The notes beneath the pieces were generated by a model. It was not told the DNA's origin. It searched no databases and saw nothing but the letters and a program-made list of their open reading frames with translations. 64,000 bases of DNA from assembly GCA_025331125.1 (NCBI GenBank), contig JAOALB010000074.1, positions 1 to 64,000 of the forward strand. The letters run 5' to 3'. Of this stretch, positions 1-9,505 are shown piece after piece; position 1 is the stretch's first letter; each line of letters opens with the position of its first letter. Made by a program: the position numbers and the translations under genes. The stretch is from Mycogone perniciosa. Its lineage: Eukaryota > Ascomycota > Sordariomycetes > Hypocreales > Hypocreaceae.

Positions 1-375
1 AGTGACATCATATATAGACTATAGAGATGCGCAATGCATGAATATGGACATCTGCTTGGAAGTCAACATAGAGAGGGGGGGGGGGTGAACTCGCGGTTTT
101 TTGGACAGCCAGAGTCCATGTTCGTTAATAATGGGCATTTACTGGGGAGTTATTCATGTGTGTTACATGACATATACCAAGCATGATTTGTTTGTCATCA
201 ATGGAGAGTCTTGCTCACACAGGACAGTCAAGCCTGTGAGATGCACTCTGTGCAGTTCTGTGTAACCCAACTTACTAATGCCGCGAATGCCCTCGAATAA
301 AAATTTCCCCTCATTTCCCCCCTCTTCCCTGGACTGCATCATTCTCTCACCATCGCGACTCTGGCCACTTCCAGT
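1..375. other. Upstream intergenic region
   Basis: There is no convincing gene here. An 11-base G run lies at 75-85. The rest is presumably the promoter and leader of the gene starting at 376, with a pyrimidine-rich stretch at about 306-350 just before its ATG. Confidence 0.5.
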
Positions 376-1389
376 ATGTCGTCCGCAACTGATGGCGTGG
401 AGCCATCCCAGCTCCACAATGAAGAAGAACACCCCGACGGGATTGAACGAGCTGTTTTCAAAGACGTTCTGAAATACATACAGGACAACCCCCAAAATCC
501 TGATAATCTCGAGATGGCAGTCCGGGAAATCGAGGCTTTGTCTGAACTTCCAGACGGCCATGCTGATGGCTCTCTGGGGAAGGTTCTCGGCTACGCGATA
601 TGGAATGTTGTCTGCCGAATGGCCAAGAAGATTCCTGTGATGGATGACAAACACAACTGGCTGGCTGTCTTGATCGGCGGGCTATCCCGGCTCCCTGATG
701 CAGTATGTTGCTGTGACTTCGTGCAGAAATGTGACGGCGAGTGTGTTGACATGTATGCAGCGTCTGGACTGTCATGCCCCATATTACGACCGCTTTTTCA
801 GGAATGGTGAGATCACATAGTGCCAGATACAGTCACTGAAATTCTAAACATGGTGATAGATGCTCAAGAGGCGGAGACAACGGAACGAGTGTTGAATCTC
901 TGTACCTTCTTCGGCCATCTCAGCCTCGCAGGCACCCTGCCCACGCATTACAAGATGCTGATGGTCCCATGCATCAACCTCATATCAATCGACTTCACAT
1001 CTCACCAGCAGGAACCGTGCCTCACATGGCCCATACGACTCTACATATCCTACTTATGGATAGACTCCAACGCGGATATGCTCCTACCAATGCTCATGGT
1101 CGACGTGCACTTTCCAAACGACCCAGAGCTGCCGTGGTATTTGCAGATTCCCGAGCCGCCGTTGAGGTGTGAGGAACATAACGTGCAGATGTGGGAGCAG
1201 TGGAAGGCGACTTATTTGCGTGTTTCGAAAACGTCAGAGGATGTAAAAGAGGTGCAGAGGATGAAGTCTTTGACGGGGAGGATGCAAATGCTCTCGGGTA
1301 AGTGGCAGATGATGATGAATGGGAAAGTGGAACATACTGGGGCTATGAGTATTGCTCTCCCTCTGACGTTCCGGGATCTGCAGTATTAA
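376..1389 (+). CDS. Hypothetical protein, DUF3632-like
   Basis: The gene model has three exons: 376-702, 761-806 and 860-1389, giving 300 aa. The first intron (703-760, GTATGT...GCAG) and the second (807-859, GTGAGA...CTAAAC...TAG) restore one continuous frame. Without them the frame hits stops at 808 and 818. The 46-nt middle exon encodes a peptide containing CHAPYYDRFF. The protein is acidic, soluble-looking and helical, with no signal peptide or membrane segment. Its style, including a WNVVCRMAKKIP helix and a LAVLIGGLSRLPD segment, resembles the fungal DUF3632 family, whose function is unknown. That assignment is from memory of the family pattern and is tentative. The exon structure is better supported than the family name. 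Confidence 0.7.
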
Positions 1390-1509
1390 TCCTTTGCAAC
1401 GTTACCAAGACTAGCATGAGTATGAGTACTATTGATCTGGAATGGTTTGCGTTTGATAAGACCTTAAATGCGTAGCATCAAGATGTACTATCTGGGAGGG
1501 AGAAAAAAG

Positions 1510-1518
1510 AAAAAAAAA
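1510..1518 (-). terminator. Pol III T-run terminator of tRNA-Glu
   Basis: Nine consecutive A on the plus strand give a T9 run on the minus strand a few bases after the 3' end of the tRNA. A second T6 run follows at 1503-1508. This is the usual RNA polymerase III stop signal and suggests the tRNA is transcribed. Confidence 0.7.
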
Positions 1519-1522
1519 GAAA

Positions 1523-1594
1523 TTCCGGCGCCTGGAGTCGAACCCGGATCGCTGCGGTGAAAGCGCAGTATGCTAGCCACTACACCACGTCGGA
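1523..1594 (-). tRNA. tRNA-Glu (anticodon TTC), with two stem mismatches
   Basis: On the minus strand this reads as a full cloverleaf of 72 nt including an A discriminator base. The anticodon stem CTGCG/CGCAG is perfect and frames the loop CTTTCAC with anticodon TTC (Glu, GAA codons). The D arm carries the GTAGTGGCTA-type loop usual for eukaryotic tRNA-Glu. A T-loop TTCGACT is present and there is no intron. Two pairs fail: A5 faces C68 in the acceptor stem, and the third pair of the T stem is G facing A (CCGGG against CCAGG). It may be a functional variant or a decaying copy. The T9 terminator just downstream argues that it is, or recently was, a Pol III gene. Confidence 0.8.
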
Positions 1595-2535
1595 TGTGAT
1601 AATCTACTGGTCTTGTGACAAACTAAGGCCATTCTTGCCCTCTCGTCATGCTGAGGCGGCGCTCTTCAGCATAACTTGTCAATATTAGCCGTGATACGCA
1701 TGAGCTGGGGCTGGGCGAGACATGACGAGGCAAGTGCTGAGAATAAAAACGATAGGGTATACGGAGTACAGTAAAAGGAAAAAATGTAGATAGAGAAAGG
1801 CCTCCTCTATAAATATTCTAATAGCATCATCAACAGCATTTGCTGAGTACCTACGAAGTACTCCGTAGTATCTATAAGATGTACGGAGTACCCCGGAGAT
1901 CGACTCTAAAAGCCGTCTCCCCACATCCGGATAACGCGCCGCATATCCGCTGATGGATGACAGTCAGTGGCTGAGAATGCGCGTGTGACCTCCAAACCGG
2001 ACGACCCAGACACCGCTACTTCAGCTTCCAGTACACGGAAAAATTCGACTGCAACACAACCAAGCCCATGGAACAGGAGGGATTCTTCCATATCCATTTC
2101 GGACCCTGCGAGCGCCCGGAAAAATCTCCGTGTCCCAAGCCCTGAGCGGCGGGGCTTCCGTTCCGGGTCCCAAGCGTTTAACTGGTTACAGCGCCAACAC
2201 GCCGGAGACTGCCCGATATGGTGGCCTATAAGGCTTCTCCGACTCCGTTCCGGCGGCTTTGCAACCCCACTAACTACTAGGTAGAATTACCCCGCCGAAT
2301 ACGGTCTCAGGATGTGGGAATGTCACTCTGTGGACGACGATATTAAACGAAAGGATTTCTTCATCTGATGTGTTCGAGCCAAACTTCATTTCTCCTTGCG
2401 TGTTTTCTAGGTATTGTGGGGAAATTTTGACGTCTTCTTTATTTCCTACACATACTTACTCCCTTGACGCAATTGGACATCTCCTACGAAGTACTTCGTG
2501 TATCTCCCCAACTCCCTCCCCTCACTTCCTTCAAC
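1595..2535. other. Intergenic region with palindromic GTACGGAGTAC elements
   Basis: There is no convincing gene; the open frames at 1967-2284 and on the other strand are short and unconserved-looking. The region holds several copies of the dispersed palindromic motif: 1761-1769, 1851-1869, 1881-1891, and a perfect 14-nt palindrome ACGAAGTACTTCGT at 2486-2499. The last copy sits only 37 nt before the ATG of the next gene, so it is probably in its promoter or leader. Confidence 0.55.
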
Positions 2536-3724
2536 ATGAGCACACCCAAGGTCCTCCTTCTGGGCATCATTGAACAGCAAGTATCCCTAGTCTACCCCAA
2601 TGCCCAGAGATACCCTCCATAGAAAATCGTGTCTAACAATCATGGACCTCCAGCGCCCACAATGCCTGGTCAACCATCGCCGACATCGCCCAGGTAATCA
2701 CCCCCAAATCCACCAACCGAGCAGACTTCATCGCCGAGTCCAAATCCGGCGCCTTCGATGGCGTCAGCGTCGCCTATCGAACCTTTGACTCCATCAGCAT
2801 CACCGGCAAGATCGACAGCGAGCTCCTAGATGCCTTGCCCAAGAGCCTGAAGTTCCTGTGTCACAATGGTAAGCTCCCCTCTCTCTGACGGGGATGCCCT
2901 TCTAACCGTTGAACAGGCGCTGGCTACGACCAAATCGACATCCCAGCTTGCACTGCCCACGCCGTTCACGTCTCCAACACACCTACCGCCGTTGACGACG
3001 CCACTGCCGACATCACCATCTGGCTCCTCATCGGTGCCCTGCGTAACCTCCCCATCAGCATCGACGCCCTGCGCGCTGGCAACTGGCGCGGCAAGACTCT
3101 CCCTTCCCTTGGCCACGACCCCCAGGGCAAGATCCTCGGCATCTTGGGAATGGGTGGCATCGGCCGCAACGTCGCTGCAAAGGCCCGCGCGTTTGGCATG
3201 CGGATCCGCTATCATAACCGCACACGTCTGAGTCCCGAGCTCGAAGACGGCGCCGAGTATGTTAGTTTCGAGACGTTGCTCAAGGAGAGTGATGTGCTCA
3301 GTCTCAATCTTCCCCTAAATGTAAGTCCTCTACCCTCCCGTTTTCAGAATGTCCGATTCTAAAGGAGTATGAAACGTAGCCCGCTACCCGCCACACCATC
3401 GCCGCCCCTCAATTCGCTCTCATGAAGCCCGGCATCGTAATCGTCAACACCGCCCGCGGCGCCGTCATGGACGAAGCCGCCCTCGTCGACGCTCTCGCTT
3501 CCGGCCAAGTCTCCTCCGTTGGTCTCGACGTCTACGAGAAAGAACCAGAGATCCACCCGGGTCTGTTATCCAACCCCAACGTCCTCCTCGTGCCTCACAT
3601 GGGTACCTGGACCGTGGAGACACAGACCAAGATGGAGGAGTGGACCATTGACAATGTTCGCTTGGCTGTTTCGCAGGGATCACTAAAGAGCATTGTCCCT
3701 GAGCAAAAGTCTTTGGTTCAATGA
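2536..3724 (+). CDS. D-isomer-specific 2-hydroxyacid dehydrogenase (glyoxylate/hydroxypyruvate reductase type)
   Basis: This is an NAD(P)-dependent reductase of 2-oxoacids; glyoxylate or hydroxypyruvate are likely substrates by family. The model has four exons: 2536-2576, 2654-2868, 2917-3320 and 3380-3724 (334 aa). The first intron (2577-2653) must be GC-AG: GCAAGT donor, CTAAC branch, CAG acceptor. The GT two to four bases later leaves the next exon out of frame, while the GC donor yields GIIEHAHNAW, which matches the family N-terminus. Introns 2 and 3 are ordinary. The NAD-binding motif GILGMGGIG is at residues 160-168. The catalytic triad is Arg246 (in NTARG), Glu275 (in KEPEIHPG) and His293 (in PHMGTWT). 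Length is normal for the family. A palindromic element lies in the proximal promoter. Confidence 0.93.
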
Positions 3725-4521
3725 CTCGCACCGACAAGCCGGGGACGGTACTTGTCGCGAATTTGATCACGGTGGACTACTAGAATAAAGAACGTTTGAG
3801 AGATTTTTGTGGTGACGCATAGACTACAAGATGTTGAGCACTGGTGAAGGGAAGAATAGAGCAAGGGCAAGGTCTTGGCCTTGAGATGTGATGGTACGAG
3901 TAGATAGCAGACCGATCGGTACTCCAGATCTTCTGGTGGTTATGCAAGTGACCAGCCAGAGTCCTCGTGTACAAACCCGCTAGAAGCACATATCTATATC
4001 AAAGCATTCATTCATTCACTCATTCTTTTCCGTTGACGTTAAATAGCTGTCGAGGAAAACTCTAGACAACAAACATTGTATACACACGACATTTGAACGC
4101 AACTACTACTTCGTATGCTCTTGCAGGTCAAAAGACGCCCGCATATTAATATTCTTGAGCTATTTATATCCGTTGCCTCGGTTGAAGGGCCTTGTTATAG
4201 TACGTCTACCTCGTCTGTTTAGTGAGGTGACCATCTCATGTCACATGTCTCGCCATGGGGAATCATCATTAGCAAAAAGAACCCGACGCCATTTTGTTGA
4301 AAAAGCCCATCTTTTTGCCCCACCATCCGCCCAGCGAGAACCCAAACATCAAAAACCATCAAACCCAACCCATAAATGCCTAAGCCCATATGCTCCGCAA
4401 CTTTATGATGCTGTTGAAATCACAATTTTGGCCCATTGTCCGTATCTAGAGACCGGATTTAAATGTCGTAACACGTAGGAGTCCAGTTGAAGGATCCTTT
4501 GGGGAAGAATACATTAGGTGC
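3725..4521. other. Convergent 3' intergenic region
   Basis: This lies between the stop of the hydroxyacid dehydrogenase and the 3' end of S-adenosylhomocysteinase. It holds both 3' untranslated regions. I see no gene; the 107-codon frame at 4155-4478 has no recognisable features. Confidence 0.5.
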
Positions 4522-5928
4522 TTAGTAGCGGTAGCTATGCATTTGTTAGCGCATGTCGCAGCAGGATTCACCATAGGCAGGGGATGCTTACATGTCAGTC
4601 TTGAAGGGACCCTCGACAGAGAGACCGAGGTACTCAGCCTGGGTCGGGGTCAGGGTGCTCAGCTCAGCCTGAACGTGGTCGAGGTGCAGCCTGGCGACCT
4701 CCTCATCCAAGATCTTGGGCAGAACGTAGACACCGATATCGAGCTTGCCGGTCTTGCCGAACTCAACATACTTCTTGGCCCACTCCTCATCCTTGCTCTT
4801 GTACAGGGCAATCTGGGCAAGAACCTGGTTGGTGAAAGAGCAGGACATGACGAAGGAAGAGTGGCCAGTGGCACAACCAAGGTTGACCAGACGACCCTCA
4901 GCCAGAAGAATGATGTGGCGGCCGCTGGGCATGAGGAATCGGTCGACCTGGGGCTTGATGTTCTGGACCGACTTGGCGTTGGCCTTCAGCCAAGCGACAT
5001 CAATCTCAATATCGAAGTGGCCGATGTTGCAAACAATGGCATCGTTGGGCATAGCCTCGAACTGAGGACCGGTCAGAATGTCACGGCAGCCGGTGGTGGT
5101 GACGAAAATCTGGCCGATGGGGGCAGCCTTGTCCATGGTGGTGACCTGGTAACCAGCCATGGCAGCCTGGAGAGCGTTGATGGGGTCAATCTCAGTGACG
5201 ATGACTCGGGCACCCATGTCGTGGAGAGCCATGGCGCAGCCCTTGCCGACATCACCGAAGCCAGCAACGACAACAACCTTGCCAGCAATCATGACGTCGG
5301 TAGCACGCTTGATGCCGTCGATGAGGGACTCACGGCAGCCATACAGGTTGTCGAACTTGGACTTGGTGACGCTGTCGTTGACGTTGATGGTAGGGACAAG
5401 GAGCTTGCCCTCCTTGAGCATGCGGTACAGGTGGTGGACACCGGTGGTGGTCTCCTCAGAGACACCATAGCAGTCCTTGAGCATCTCGGGGTACTTGTTG
5501 TGGACAAGGGCAGTCAAGTCACCGCCGTCATCGAGGATCAGGTTCAGCTTCTTGCCATCCTTGAAGGCATGCAGCTGCTGCTCCAAGCACCAGTTGTACT
5601 CCTCCTCGGTCTCACCCTTCCAGGCGAAGACGGGAACGCCAACAGCGGCAATGGCGGCGGCGGCGTGGTCCTGAGTGCTGAAGATGTTGCAGCTGGTCCA
5701 GGTGACCTCAGCGCCGAGGGCAGTGAGGGTCTCGATCAGGACAGCGGTCTGGATGGTCATGTGCAGGCAGCCAGCAATGCGGGCACCCTTGAGAGGCTGG
5801 TCGGCAGCATACTTCTTGCGAGTGGCCATGAGACCGGGCATCTCATTCTCGGCGAGCTCGATCTCCCTGCGGCCAAAGGCGGCAAGGGACAGGTCAGCGA
5901 CCTTGAACTTGCTGGCGGGGGCAGACAT
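4522..5928 (-). CDS. S-adenosyl-L-homocysteine hydrolase (adenosylhomocysteinase)
   Basis: It hydrolyses S-adenosylhomocysteine to adenosine and homocysteine, relieving product inhibition of methyltransferases in the cytosol. The model has two exons, 5928-4592 and a 13-nt final exon 4534-4522, joined by a 57-nt intron (4535-4591). It gives 449 aa, the usual length. I chose the ATG at 5928 (MSAPASKFKV) rather than the in-frame upstream ATG at 6135, which would add a Ser/Pro-rich stretch not seen in the family. The NAD-binding GFGDVGKG is at residues 223-230. Other conserved blocks include TWTSCNIFSTQDHAAAA and NIGHFD. The tiny last exon supplies the conserved Tyr-Arg-Tyr end. The residue before it is Ile (ATC, split by the intron), where His is usual. 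Codon bias is strong, which leaves a long artefactual open frame on the opposite strand. Confidence 0.97.
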
Positions 5929-6080
5929 TGTGAGGGTGGAGGGGGGAATTGGAGATTGGAGATAAGGAGGATTGAATGTGAATGAAGGATAAAACAAACA
6001 ATCGAAAGATTGCTTTATGGAGAGGATGAAAAAGGGAAGAGAATGTGGAGAGGAGGAGCGAGGAGAGGAGAGATAAAGTA
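5929..6080 (-). promoter_or_regulatory. Pyrimidine-rich 5' leader of adenosylhomocysteinase
   Basis: Read on the minus strand, the 150 nt before the ATG are almost entirely C and T with short CTCCTC runs. Such CT-rich leaders are common at strongly transcribed genes of filamentous fungi. The transcription start cannot be fixed from sequence alone. Confidence 0.5.
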
Positions 6081-6862
6081 AAGGAGAGGACAGGTTGGGC
6101 GTCAGAAAATGCGGGCGGTGAGAATGGAGGGGCAAATTTTCGTTGGAGCGGGGCTGTGGTCAGCCAAATCCTGCGAGGTAGTAATACTTGGCTTTGAAGC
6201 AAAAGAACACCGAGCCGGAGGTTGCCCCGTGGTGATTTTTTCTCTCTCAGTGGTTCGGCCTTCGGCGTGTTTTCCACGTCTGTTTCCACCTCAGTACTAG
6301 TACCTAGTAGGACTACATATAAAAACATCCATATTACGGAGTAGTATTATGGGGTGCAGGGGCCGAATTCCTACGACCATTGCCATTGTGATCGGAATGC
6401 GCATACTTCGTACAGAGGCAAGAGATAGCACAAAAGACATTAAACCTAACACTTCAAGCTTGGATATCCTTCATAAAGCCAACCCCGTCATGGGCCGAAA
6501 TCATCGGCGTTCTGTCCCCTCATTTGGCCGTCTCTCGGACTCCGATGTCTGTCTGTGCCTGACGGCGCTTTGCCTGTTTCGGCTGCCCGTACAGCACCAC
6601 ATCAGCGCTAGGGAATCTGAGCATCACTCCGAAGTACTCCGAATAAGTTCGTAATGACATCTTGCAGGAGATCCTGATCCTCGTCGATGCGCCCAAGCTT
6701 CGGCTTCAAACACTTTTTGTTCTTGACTCTCTCTTGTCGCTGTAGATCTAGACCAGTAGTACTTCATTATATCCACCTGAACCGGAACGCCGCCAATGCA
6801 ACCTGCCGCCATTTGCCTTACTTCCCGAACCCATTCAAGACTCAGCGCAGCAAAATCCCCAT
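6081..6862. other. Promoter region of adenosylhomocysteinase and 3' end of eIF3h
   Basis: There is no convincing gene. A copy of the dispersed motif (TACGGAGTA) is at 6335-6343, and a related CATACTTCGTAC lies near 6402. The remainder is presumably the adenosylhomocysteinase promoter and the 3' untranslated region of the eIF3h gene. Confidence 0.45.
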
Positions 6863-8075
6863 TTACTGGGGCAGCAGGTTTTCCCTCACCGCAAACATCT
6901 TGGCACCCACGTTGGCTGTAAATCCATCCACCTGCTTGCTGTACTGCTCGACTTGCTTCGCGTTAAGCATCCCCTCCAATCGGCTCGGCTCCTGAGGAAG
7001 CTTGAACAACCGCTGCCACTCATCCTCCGGCAGCAACGGCTGCTTAGCCGCAGCACGCTGAGCATTCTCTGCCTTTCGCTTGGCCTGCCACTGCGTGATC
7101 TTGGTCTGCTCTCGTCCCAGCTGTCGTTGGTAGAATTGGAAGTTGTTGAGGTCAGTGTAGTGAGACTCGATGCTCTCCAGCAAAAGATCGCAAGTCTTCT
7201 CGAGGAAGGGATCGATGGAAAGGTCGAGATTGTCGATGGACGGGTATAGAGGTGCCTTGATGTGGTCTCGGGTAAGATCGCTCAGGGAGTTGGGCTCCTC
7301 AATCTCGTTGGCGACTGGGGGTGAGGGAAGTTGGTGGAGGAAGGAGGTAAGGAGATGGGAGTTGCGAACGGTGATGGGGTATTCCGCCAGGATATCCCTG
7401 AACGAGAGCTTCGACTTTTGTAGACTAACAACCAGTCAGTATCACACCCAGATGGGAAATGGCAGGCATGCCACTGTCCAGGATGATCTCACCTCTCAGT
7501 AGTAAACTTGCCCTCCTTGTAAACGTTCATGAAGACATTGGTCAAGCGGAACGCCCTCAATGCCAGGTTTCCCTGTGAACTCCTGCTCGTGTCGTAGACG
7601 AGGGCAATAGTCTTCTCATTGTCCTTCTGGTAGTGATACTGGTTCTCAATGAAGGTCAAGTTGACAAAGTTGCCCATGGTTGCGCTCGTGTACCATCCAA
7701 CATTGTTTGCGTCCACGTTGACCTCCTTCAAGTGTCGGATCATATCAGTCTGGTAGGTAATGTTGGGCTTCTGGCGGGGGGCGGCAGCAGCGACGTTGGA
7801 AGTATCGTTCTGATGGCCATCGGCAACAGCGCCATCCACGGTTGGGAAGGCAAAGGTGTTGGTCACCTCCAAAAGTCCATTCTGGTCCATGCCAACGATC
7901 GAACCGGTGGCGGATATCGGGAAGGTCGAGGAGCAGTGTCTGGCAATCTTCATGATGACCTTGTCGAGCGTCAGTCCACATCCTGGGGAGGGGAGGTGGG
8001 GCAGCCACAGCTTGAACTAACCAGTGCATCGACCTGGACCGCCTGGAAAGGCGCATCTTTCGGAGCGTCGCTCAT
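6863..8075 (-). CDS. Eukaryotic translation initiation factor 3 subunit H (eIF3h)
   Basis: This is an MPN-domain subunit of the eIF3 complex, which assembles 40S initiation complexes. The model has three exons on the minus strand: 8075-8022, 7959-7493 and 7424-6863 (360 aa). The MPN domain spans about residues 10-150 (VDALVIMKIARHC...TGSIVGMD...NVGWYTSATMG) and lacks the metal-binding residues of active JAMM proteases, as in all eIF3h. Intron 1 (7960-8021) ends in AAG after a CTGAC branch. An upstream CAG in the same intron would break the frame. Intron 2 (7425-7492) restores TTESLQKSKLSFRDI. The C-terminal half is helical (QRQLGREQTKITQWQAKRKA). It is one of three consecutive minus-strand genes, 934 nt from adenosylhomocysteinase. 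Confidence 0.95.
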
Positions 8076-8804
8076 CTTGTCTGAAGTCTTGAGTGACGGG
8101 TTAGAGGTTCGAGAGATGAGCCGAGGTTGGCGCCAGATACAGGACTGGTTGGTGCTGCAGAAGCGCTCGCTCTGATATTGGATATCCAAATATCGAACTT
8201 TTCGCGCGCCAGATTTGTGGGTGTTGTGGGTTGAAGGCGGTAAGTGGCGGCAGAATGTGAGGGGGCCATAGAAACACGACAGACAGCCTGCCCGCCATCT
8301 GCTCGTATGAAACCTCGCAATACACAATACGAGTACTCGTACACGCTCAAGTTCAACTTCCTCGAAAGGACGGCATCTGGAGATGGATTATTAGAGCGTC
8401 TTGTGCTCAACCGAGGTTAGATGAGTATATGGACTATCTATTCTACAGCCATTATCATACCCTGCAGAATCTCAACCGTCAGCCTTGTGCACATCTTCCC
8501 GAGCCCTCTCCTCTGTGAACATTGTGCCCAGCATTGGTCATCAAAATATCCATAATCTATTTGCTTTTTTATCTATTTCTTTCATTATTCATCTTATGTA
8601 CATTCTCGCTTCTCTCGCAAGATAATATCATCATGCATGGTGGTATCAATAACGCTTGGCAATGCATGTTCAAGCCCTCCTCCTCACTCAAAATACTCCG
8701 GTTGTGCGTTTGTTCATATCTTTGTTGTTCGTCATGTCTTCGCCGGCATTTCCCCCGGATATCAAGCACAGTTGCTTGGCAAACATTTGGCGATAATCCT
8801 CCCT
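8076..8804. other. Intergenic region, eIF3h promoter
   Basis: This stretch carries the promoter and leader of eIF3h on the minus strand and the 3' region of the gene ending at 8805. Short open frames on the minus strand at 8072-8410 overlap the eIF3h leader and show no conserved feature. Confidence 0.45.
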
Positions 8805-9505
8805 TTATTCCCAGGGGGTAATCTCCCAGTCGTCGACATTGTCTCGAATAGTGAGCCGATGTTGGTCAATCTTCCAGAAGGCATAATTGTTGCGGGTTGC
8901 GGATGCTGCATGTCGGTGTGCTGGGCCTCTCCCGCCTGCGATGGCATGTTCCCTCGATCTCCAAATGCATGTTGCAAGATTTCTCAACTCGGAGTCTGGC
9001 GAGCCATACCAGTATCTGCTGGAGTTAATACGGCAATGCAAGTACGGCTTGGGGTGGGCTCTTACCTCAGAAATCCCCCGCTTGCAATGGCTTCCGCGTG
9101 GGCACCCCTGTCCATTTCCTCAAGGCCCTCATAATCCGTGTTTGGCTTGATACGCGACCGGAACGCAACAATGTAATATGTGTTTTCTTTGAAAGGTTTT
9201 CCAGACTCTCGAGACAGACGCTTCACCTCCTCAAGAACCTCTGGCCAGTTGAAGGCGTCTGTGTAAGGCACAATGGCATAGTCATTGCGGATTGCTTTCA
9301 AGGACTGCAGGGCTCTCGCCAGCAAGGCGGTCTCATGGTCGAGAGTGTTTAGGTCAAGAAGGTGCTGCGGCTCAATATACGGCGACTGGACGATGAATCT
9401 CTCTTGGTCCCAAGAAGGCTTTTCCTCGGCGACCCCGATGGCAGTCAGGTCTGCGACATAGGACGGGATGTCGACAGGCCGCAATAACTCTAGTTTGGCT
9501 GCCAT
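8805..9505 (-). CDS. Conserved ascomycete protein of unknown function (possibly UPF0643-like)
   Basis: The model has two exons on the minus strand, 9505-9066 and 9018-8805, joined by a 47-nt intron with a GTAAGA donor and TTAAC branch (217 aa). The acceptor is a CAGCAG tandem, so using the second AG (exon from 9015) would drop a single residue. The protein opens MAAKLELLRPVD and closes AFWKIDQHRLTIRDNVDDWEITPWE. It has no signal peptide or membrane segment. The ending looks like a conserved fungal family that I tentatively associate with UPF0643. No biochemical role can be read from the sequence. An in-frame ATG at 9562 would add 19 residues and is less likely. Confidence 0.8.

Noticed and set aside
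4537..5985. 482-codon open frame on the plus strand opposite adenosylhomocysteinase
   Set aside because: It is an exact antisense shadow of a strongly codon-biased gene; its Val/Leu/Gly/Asp-rich composition is what the reverse complement of that codon use produces. It has no domain and no independent support.
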